Shown here one piece after another: positions 56,901 to 64,000 of a stretch of 64,000 nt of DNA (position 1 is the stretch's first letter; each line of letters begins with the position of its first letter). The stretch spans positions 558,001-622,000 of the forward strand of contig NW_027506917.1 of NCBI RefSeq assembly GCF_052324685.1. The letters are read 5' to 3'. The notes under the pieces are model-generated. The model saw nothing but the letters and a program-made list of their open reading frames with translations. It was not told where the DNA came from and did not search any database. Both the position numbers and the translations under genes were made by a program. The stretch is from Brachyhypopomus gauderio. Taxonomy: Eukaryota; Chordata; Actinopteri; Gymnotiformes; Hypopomidae.

Positions 56901-59900
56901 ATGTTGTACATGGCGTGTTATATGTGGTCTGTTATATGTGGCGTGTTGTACGTGGTTTGTTGTACGTGGCGTGTTGTATGTGGCATGTTGTACGTGGTTT
57001 GTTGTACGTGGGGGTATGTGGCGTGTTTATGGAGGTTCTGCCCTTACATTAGACCTTTAGTTGGATCTTCAACTGTTTGCGCAAAGCGGACATAAACGGC
57101 GACAACAAGATGAGCCAGGAGGAGCTAAAGACCTTCCTGAAGAACATCAACATAGAGGTGGACGACAACTACGTCAAGCTGCTGTTTGAGGTGATAGCTT
57201 TATCACAAACTAATTAAAAATGAAATGACCCTATTGGCTATCAGTAACTCAATATGCACAATTCACAGTCACTTTTTGTGGTTGAAGCCGCCTCTCTCTC
57301 TCTCTCCTTCTACAGGTATGTGATGAGTCCCATCGTGGTTTTCTGGAGTTACAGGAAATTAAGCATTTTTATGAGATTCTGACCCAGAGGGAAGAGATTG
57401 ATGTGATCTATGAAGAGTATGCCAAGACCAGTGGACTCATGAGTGCCGCAAACCTGCTGGAGTTCTTGTTGAAAGAGCAGAAGGAACAGGTGGACCTGGC
57501 TTATGCCATCCAGCTCATCGAGAAATATGAACTAGACGATGCAGGTACACTCTTCACGCTGAGTCCATCAACTCTTGAATCCTCTGAGTTTTTACGTTCA
57601 TTGTGTAACGTTCATCTGTGACGAGGCCGTGCAGTTTCACACACACATACGCATGTTTCTTTTGCCCCCAAAGCCAAATCGAAGCAGCTTATGACAAAGG
57701 ACGGGTTCCTACGGTACCTACAACAGCCCGAGGGTCTGGTAATGAAGCCAGCTCACAAGAGCGTGTACCAGGACATGAACCAGCCACTGAGCCACTACTT
57801 CATCTCCTCCTCACACAACACCTACCTACTGGAGGACCAGATCAAAGGCCCTAGCAGTACCGAAGCCTACATACGGTGTGTGGGACATAACGTTCACAGA
57901 CAAACACAGGAAACACGCTAGAACAACGAACAGGCCAGAATCCTCAAGATAAACAATATTTATGCCCCAAAAGGCTCCTGAATAAAGTCCCTTTGTTGGC
58001 CTGTAGTCAATGTTTATTACACCTAACTTACAGCTGTAATAACCTCCTGACAGAGCCTTAATGAAAAGCTGTCGTTGCGTGGAGCTGGATATCTGGGATG
58101 GTTCGGACGGGGAGCCAGTTATCTACCATGGCTACACCCTCACCTCCAAGATCCTCTTCAAAGATACCATCAAAGCCATCAAGGAGTATGCCTTCAAGGT
58201 TTGCTTTCATTTCCTATTTTTGTGCATTTATCCAAAATGGATAGAAAAATATGAGTTTATGTGTGGGATATTTGACAGTTTACAGTGCTTGTAGAACATT
58301 GCCATGACCATGCTAATGGTTCAAGTCATTCAGAGATGTTGATGTCAATGACCACTATGACACGGTCACGGTGGTTTTATGTTCAACAGCGAGTTTCGCA
58401 TTAGTCAGCATGCATGTAACGCCCTTCCCACACTTTCTCTCAGACTTCAGATTATCCAGTTATCCTGTCCTTGGAGACCCACTGCAGTGTGGATCAGCAG
58501 AGGTTGATAGCTCAGCACATGGTCACCATTCTGGGGAATGCCCTGATAACTAAACCCCTGAGGGACGACATGCCCACGGAGTTGCCCTCTCCAGAGGTGA
58601 GTCACAGCTCAAAGCTCAAGGTGTCTTCAGGAGCACTTTAGCCAACCATGGCTAACATCATGTTGCGTTTTACAAATCACTTCATTCTGATTGGTGGCAG
58701 CAGAATCCTCTCTTCATAAGATTGGCTGCGATCTAAAAGGGCGCATTACCGTTTCCTGGGTAACTTTGAAAGAACCAATGAGACAATCAAATAGCTGCTA
58801 AACCACCTCTGTTTCCTGAATAGATGCAGGATGACCGTTTAACCTAAAACCTTGACATTCAGTCAGAGACTGCGGTGGCCAAATGGTGTAATAACTGTAC
58901 ACTATACCAGACTTAAATACAGCAATCAAGAGTAAAATATTAATTTATATTACGATGTTATAGATCTAATTGGTCAGTTCCATTATCTAACAAGATGGAT
59001 TATGGCTGCACTTCTGTGTTGTGTCATATCTCACTCTTTGATTCTCAGCTACCTCCTACAACTACTACATTATCCACCCGAGTATTCTGAAAAATCTGAA
59101 TTATTTAGGGATGGTGGCGTACACATGACAGCATTTCGTTACGGTCTTTCTTAGCGCTTTCTGGGATGACGCATTGACACATCAGCCGTAATGACTGAGG
59201 AGTTGTTTTTATTGCTTGGGGTAATTGTAGCTTACCTATTATGCACGTCTATTCACCTCAGTCAAGGTGTGGTGTTGGTTCTGGGTCTACTTTAGCAATG
59301 GAGTTCACTACTGATCCTCTTTGGGTCACATGTATGTCTAAAACTTCACTGCTTTCATTTTTTAAGGTACAGTTCACAAAAAAAAATGCTAGCCTCACAA
59401 ACACGCAGTGAAAGCTTGGGTGACCTGTTTGCATGTTCCCTTTTGTATAATGTTAAATAGGTCTCCCAAGCTTCTTTCTGGTAAGTTTCTTCATTTTCTC
59501 TTAGCCAGAGGACATTTTCTTTCAAAGCTGTGGTCACCAATATGCTCCTGGAGGTCTACCTCCCTGCTGAAGCTATACTGTCTTCAGAGATACTTAATGT
59601 GGTGGCAAACCCGGCAGTATGATAGATCTTCAGGAGGTGGGTGTGAACGAATGGATAGCCACTTCACTAGCGGGGTGAAATGACAACTACACGTGTCAAC
59701 ACTGTGTCCCTCAGGAGCTGAAGGGCCGTTTTTTGGTGAAAGGGAAACGACTGAATAGGCTGGAGGCCTTGTTCTTGGATGAGGAAACGGAGGAGGAAGA
59801 AGTCGTGACGGAAGAAGAAGACAGCCGCGACGATGACGAGGAGGAAGATACCCAGAGGAGTTCATCTAACATAGAGGTGTTACACTGAGATCCCGCAACA

Positions 59901-62900
59901 CCAGTGAACTCCTTCGGTCTATTGCATGGATGCGTGTGAACTTTACTTTGGTTCCTCTAACTCGACTGTCGTCGATATCAGTAATTATTCCTTTATCATT
60001 TCAGAAATCAAAGATGCTGAATCTAGCCAAAGAGCTCTCTGACCTTGTCATCTACTGCAGAAGTGTTAAATTCCATGGATTTGAACACGCACGAAACAAC
60101 CAGTCCTTTTATGAAATATCCTCATTCAAAGAAGGAGATGCGATGAAGCTTGCAGAGAAGTCTGGTAAGTTGGAGATGCTGCTTACGGCAAATGGCCACC
60201 AGCACGTCAGTTGAATTTTGTTGCTTATTGTGTAGATCATATTTAAAGGCCTTTACCACCAAGGAGGAACAGCTTAGTTACCTGTGACTGTTATATTTAA
60301 CACAGCCAATGAGTTCATCCTCCATAATGTGGACAAGCTCTGTAGGATCTACCCTTCGGGATTCAGGACAGACTCCTCCAACTACAACCCAGTGTGTCTG
60401 TGGAACGCCGGCTGCCAGATTGGTAAATAATAAATAAACAAATATCTAAATAAGTAAGTAGGTTAGTACGTTATAGTAAACATGCATGCAGCAATCCCAG
60501 GAACACATTACAACCTGCCGAGTCTACTGCAAAGCACAGTGCCTACCGTATTCAATCCCTATGAATGTACACCAACTTGGGCTTCTCTGCTCTTTCAATA
60601 AAATGCAACAAAATAGATTTTTTGAAGCTAGAATAATGTATAACTTATTTTAGTTTTAACCCAGTCCTGATTTGACCCCAAAACTTTATGCTCAACATAC
60701 CTGCACCACCTGGGAGTTGGCTGGAATGATGACAAAGGTTTGAGTGCTTGAAAAGAAATAAAACAAAGCAATGTAGCACACATACTGAAATAATTAACTG
60801 TACAGACAGAAAATATGCATTATGCGCCTAACTGCCTTGTTGTTATTGTATTGCTAAAGTAATTTATTGGGTGGTTGGTAGTGTGTCATTAGAGGAATGG
60901 ACCAGAGATATTTGTGTTTGTAGATGTGCTTCTTACAGTATGGAATTACATTTCTACAACTATTACTTTGAATCAGACTTTGTGGAGGGCTTCAAATAGC
61001 CGTAAATAGATGTTTGAGAAGCCTCTGGTGTGTTCAGAATATCCATCAAATTTATATAGGTCAGATTTGTGTAGGTTTAGTAAAACATTGTCACTTTGCA
61101 ACACTTTCTGATTCCAGTCCAAAGCACTGGACTGCCATGATCTTAGAGTTCATGAGTTACAGGCATCAAATTCAGTTTTTAAAGGTCTTATTTTTACATT
61201 GATACTCTGCATCCAACAACACGTTATGACTAAAATGTGTACTGCGGCGATAACAATATGGCAACCTTGAATCAGACCCATACAAAACAACCAAACTTGC
61301 TACAGCGCTACAAGATGTTGTGAATGCACGTGCAGCTTGATTTTGACTTAATGAAGCATTGTGATTTTATAGTGTTGTGGTATGAATAGCAAATTCCTGA
61401 CAGAACAAATCATTGGCTTGAATGTAAACGTGTTTGGTTATGTCTTCGGTCTTCGTCGGGGGGGAAAGGCCACCAGGTTCGTTTCAAGCACTCTGGTGAC
61501 TAGACAAGACTAGAGTCTTGGCGCCTGTGTTGTGTGTCTTGGGTCAAGTTGAGCAGTACTGGAAACACGAAGGAAGAGGATCTGATTGGTTCTTTAGTTA
61601 TCAATCAATCAATCAATCAAAGTTTATTTGTATAGCACTTTTAACAACTCAAGTTGTCGCAAAGCAGCTTTACAGGGTTTACAAGGTTAACAATACTATG
61701 GGTCCAGAACCCTAATGAGCAAGCCAAAGGCGACAGTGGCAAAGAAAAACTCCCTATGTGGGAACAGTTATGTGGGAACTGGTCCAGTTATGGCTGTGTA
61801 GATGAGCACTGTTTTCATCTAATGCGAGACACTACAGGGGGCCAACGTAGGGAGCACGGTTAAGAGGGTGACCCAGGAACACGTGTTAGAGACGTTGTGT
61901 AGTGTCAGAAAGTAAAGGTCCACCCATTTGATTGAATTATCTCTGGAATCTACATCACTGGTGAGGCTTTCTTGTAGACTGGAAGACTAGTAATTACTGG
62001 ATAAAATAATTGTCAATATGACATACAGTGCAAGAAGTGATTGAGTGCTTGGATCATAATACTCATATTACTAAAAATCTTTACAATCTTTTACAATTTA
62101 CAATACAATTTACAATCTTTTTTTTATTTGATTTTACTAAATGATTATTTAGCATTGCAAACATTTAACCTGCTACATTGTGACAACCCATAAAAAACTG
62201 ATACCGAAATCTTTTTTTTATATAGCACAAGCCAGTTTTGTAGCAGTTGCTTTATTCAGGTCACAGATATCTTAATGACCACTGTGTGAAGAGTAATGCT
62301 CTTACCTTTGTCATTCAGTGGCCCTCAACTTCCAGACACCATGTCCGGAGATGGACCTGAACCAGGGTTTGTTTAGCCAGAACGGCATGTGTGGCTACGT
62401 TCTAAAGCCACCCTTCCTCAGACGCCAGGATTCCCCGTTTGACCCCGTCGGTCTAACCAGGGGACCCTGGCTCAAGCACACGGAGTTTCACGTAATGGTG
62501 AGCATCGCCCATCCATACAGGCAGAGAGTGTTCAGGTGATAATTCATCAATGCTTTTTTAAGGAAGTTGGATGCAGCCAAAATAATCTGACATGGTTGGT
62601 TGGCAGCTGAAATGTCCTACAGGGTACAACAGAAGTGACTATGCCCCTGTGCGAGGTCACTTAAATGTCAAAAGTTTCAAATCTGTATCATCGCTCAATA
62701 GCGAAAGTACTTTCAATAAAAACAATTTGATTAATAGTTTATTGCATGAACATGGCCATAAAATGGCCTGTGAAAACCATACCTTCATTATCTCTGGTCC
62801 TATGGGCCTTATGTATCTGGAACATTATATTCCCTGCTGTATGAGGAATGAAGCACGACGTCTTCATGGCCCCACATGGAAAACAACTGCCAGTAGAACT

Positions 62901-63933
62901 GGAATAATCTGAATTATTTCACAAAGACGGAAAAAGATACAGGAAGATTGGTTGCCAACAAAAAAATAATCAGTCGAATCTGCAGCAGCGACGTGTAGAA
63001 AAAACCATACGATCTTAACCAGAGTCGTAGTCTCCATCTTCCCAAGATGACACCACGGTCAGCGTGCTACCTTCTCCATCCAGCGCTGAAGAGCAAACAA
63101 GCACATGCTATAGACTTGATACAGGTATTATTAACAGAAATAGGAGTTTCTGCCACAGGTCAACCTATATGGATGCCACTGAAGGAAAAAGCCTTTGCTA
63201 GCTCTTTGGCACAAACCTTCAAGATTAAACACTGCTGAAGAACTGAAAAGAAGCTTGATGGATATTGGGAGCACATTCTTTGGTCAGATGATACTGAGAT
63301 CAATCTTTTTAGCTATGATGGGGACCAGTATGTTTGGTGGGCATCTAGCCAGGACCATCATCATAGTGAATGTCATACCTGACAGCGATACACTAAGATG
63401 GGAGTGTGATACTCCCATCTTTTTTTTTTTTTTTTTTAAAGAACAGCAAAACACCTCTCCAAAAATGTGTACAGCAATGGCATTCTCTGTGCCAAGGAGG
63501 ACTGTATAATAATTATTATTATAAATAATGGACAAATGAGAGAAAAAAAAGATTTAAATCTGCACAGAGTTCCTACTATGGGGCTTGTATGTTAAATATA
63601 GTGAATCTACACTCTTCGTTTCCAATTTTACATTAAAGCAAATACCCTACTGTTCAATTCAGTAGTAATGCCATTATTATAAGATGATACAATTTTTAAT
63701 CATTTGACATTTAAATGATTTTGCACAAGGCTGAACTCACTCCTGTTGAATACTGTACAAAAGCCACATTTTATTTATTATTTTGTGCTCGGCTTGGTAG
63801 GTGATCTCGGCTCAACAGCTACCCAAAGTAAACCCAAAGATATCGTCCATCGTGGACCCGCTGGTGCGTGTGCAGATCCATGGGGTGCCAGCAGATATGG
63901 CGGAGAAAGAGACGGATTACATTGTGAACAATG
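50342..63933 (+). CDS. plcd1: Phospholipase C delta (delta-1-like), 13 exons in window, 3' end outside
   Basis: Hydrolyses PIP2 to IP3 and diacylglycerol at the plasma membrane, activated by calcium. Exons: 50342-50441, 53404-53562, 54267-54495, 57061-57190, 57316-57544, 57674-57875, 58054-58198, 58444-58596, 59715-59876, 60005-60164, 60306-60422, 62319-62497 and 63801-63933. All phases fit (699 codons plus one base). Domains: PH ('[20 protein letters not shown]'), EF-hands (first loop '[12 protein letters not shown]'), X domain, acidic linker ('[20 protein letters not shown]'), Y domain ('[20 protein letters not shown]', '[12 protein letters not shown]') and C2 start ('[11 protein letters not shown]', '[17 protein letters not shown]'). 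Catalytic His330, Glu360, Asp362, His375 and Glu409 each lie exactly 19 residues after rat delta-1 positions 311, 341, 343, 356 and 390. Exon 1 is inferred from phase and similarity ('NFNLRLLG' before 'MEGDVDL'). Paralogue choice (delta-1 over 3 or 4) is from memory. Confidence 0.92.
51060..51190. repeat. Short tandem repeat rich in agaacgt, PLC-delta intron 1
   Basis: Copies of gttagaacgttagaacgtct plus tcagaacgttag occur about twice, with shorter pieces on each side. The motif aacgtt is palindromic. Confidence 0.8.
52600..52960 (+). mobile_element. Degenerate SINE-type dispersed repeat, PLC-delta intron 1
   Basis: 'gcggcttggtggttagcac' followed by a region with (TG)n and 'gaatgactgcgtgtgtgcat' plus 'gccctgtggtgga' resembles a very common fish repeat with a tRNA-like head. 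It is decayed and boundaries are approximate. Confidence 0.5.
53715..53762. repeat. 10-bp tandem repeat (gtctgattcc)
   Basis: About four to five copies of a gtctgattcc-like unit in PLC-delta intron 2. Confidence 0.8.
53832..53910. repeat. (AT)n microsatellite
   Basis: About 39 AT units in PLC-delta intron 2. Confidence 0.98.
54785..54896. repeat. 14-bp minisatellite, left part (split by a hAT element)
   Basis: Units like gttgtacatggtct and gttgcatgtggcgt repeat head to tail in PLC-delta intron 3. The array continues at 56508 after the inserted hAT element. Confidence 0.92.
54897..56507. mobile_element. Non-autonomous hAT element, 1,611 bp, perfect 8-bp TSD
   Basis: Inverted ends cagtggtggacgaagtac and ...agttactgtccaccactg, with many 'acttgagtaaa' sub-terminal motifs. 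gttatacg occurs at 54889-54896 and 56508-56515. It contains a region similar to the MITE at 44696-44947 (about 55435-55630) and no transposase. Inserted into the minisatellite of PLC-delta intron 3. Confidence 0.95.
56508..57020. repeat. 14-bp minisatellite, right part
   Basis: About 36 units close to gtgttgtacgtggc. Since 14 is not a multiple of 3 and the unit lacks stops, all three plus frames (and the minus frames) stay open over about 400 bp. The Cys/Trp/Val-rich frames are therefore not genes. The array stops about 40 bp before PLC-delta exon 4. Confidence 0.95.
61601..61760 (-). mobile_element. LINE (L2-type) 3' end fragment, PLC-delta intron 11
   Basis: (ATCA)n followed by aagtttatttgtatagcact, 'gcaaagcagctttacagggt' and 'gagcaagccaaaggcgacag' is the inverse of the 3' end seen at 48180-48303. 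Confidence 0.85.
62940..63400 (+). pseudogene. Degenerate Tc1-type transposase, PLC-delta intron 12
   Basis: A plus-strand frame near 63255-63345 reads '[20 protein letters not shown]' then 'DGDQYVWW', matching the first catalytic Asp region of Tc1 transposases. Flanking sequence is decayed with several frameshifts, and TIRs were not found. A small palindrome (gatgggagtgtgatactcccatc) follows at about 63398. Confidence 0.65.
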
Positions 63934-64000
63934 GTGAAGAAACCCAACGCCACCAACACCTTAACAGAACCTGCCAATGAAATGAGATTAGATGGTCAAG

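Noticed and set aside
56484..57095. Several overlapping Cys/Trp- or Thr/His-rich frames on both strands
   Set aside because: They are produced by the 14-bp minisatellite, whose unit lacks stops in all frames.

Overview
The window looks like a teleost chromosome, probably an otophysan fish. That inference rests on spliced vertebrate-type genes (a PIM-related kinase and a phospholipase C delta) set in dense fish-type repeats: L2-like LINEs, Tc1 elements with TIRs, several hAT families, a P-element/THAP9-type transposase, a tRNA-derived SINE and solo LTRs. No bacterial operon, CRISPR array or rRNA was seen. I read three protein-coding genes with consistent splice phases. The remaining open frames are mostly transposon relics or frames left open by tandem repeats.

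Layout. 1-11.3 kb: two tandem repeats, an L2-like LINE fragment, an internally deleted LINE, and a minus-strand P-element relic split by a 1,233-bp hAT element with a perfect 8-bp target duplication, followed by a Tc1 element. 11.7-17.1 kb: an intact-looking 8-exon PIM-like kinase gene on the plus strand (401 aa). 18.2-25.2 kb: a nearly intact Tc1 element, then the left arm of a large inverted duplication. That arm holds a dead hAT transposase, an integrase plus Ulp1-protease-like relic and a SINE. 25.2-35.1 kb: a spacer with relics (USP37-like, kinase-like, hAT pieces, MITE, palindrome) and two orphan exon candidates. 35.1-38.9 kb: the right arm of the duplication. 39.5-42.9 kb: a minus-strand gene of six inferred exons that I do not recognise (309 aa as read), whose last exon is interrupted by a 298-bp solo LTR. 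43-50 kb: MITE, fold-back repeats and a LINE split by a 764-bp solo LTR. 50.3 kb to the end: a PLC-delta gene (13 exons, 699 codons here), with its 3' end beyond the window.

How the parts relate. The PIM-like kinase and PLC-delta are both signalling enzymes, but nothing suggests a shared pathway or operon. The strongest structural story is the inverted duplication. Its arms share inactivating mutations in the hAT gene, and only the left arm carries a 634-bp solo LTR, so the right arm supplies the exact empty site. This orders the events: hAT death, then duplication, then LTR insertion. At 39.6 kb another solo LTR, in the same orientation as its host gene, supplies a new stop codon and possibly a new poly(A) signal. 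Exon calls rest on splice motifs, phase and family similarity recalled from memory; no alignment was run.
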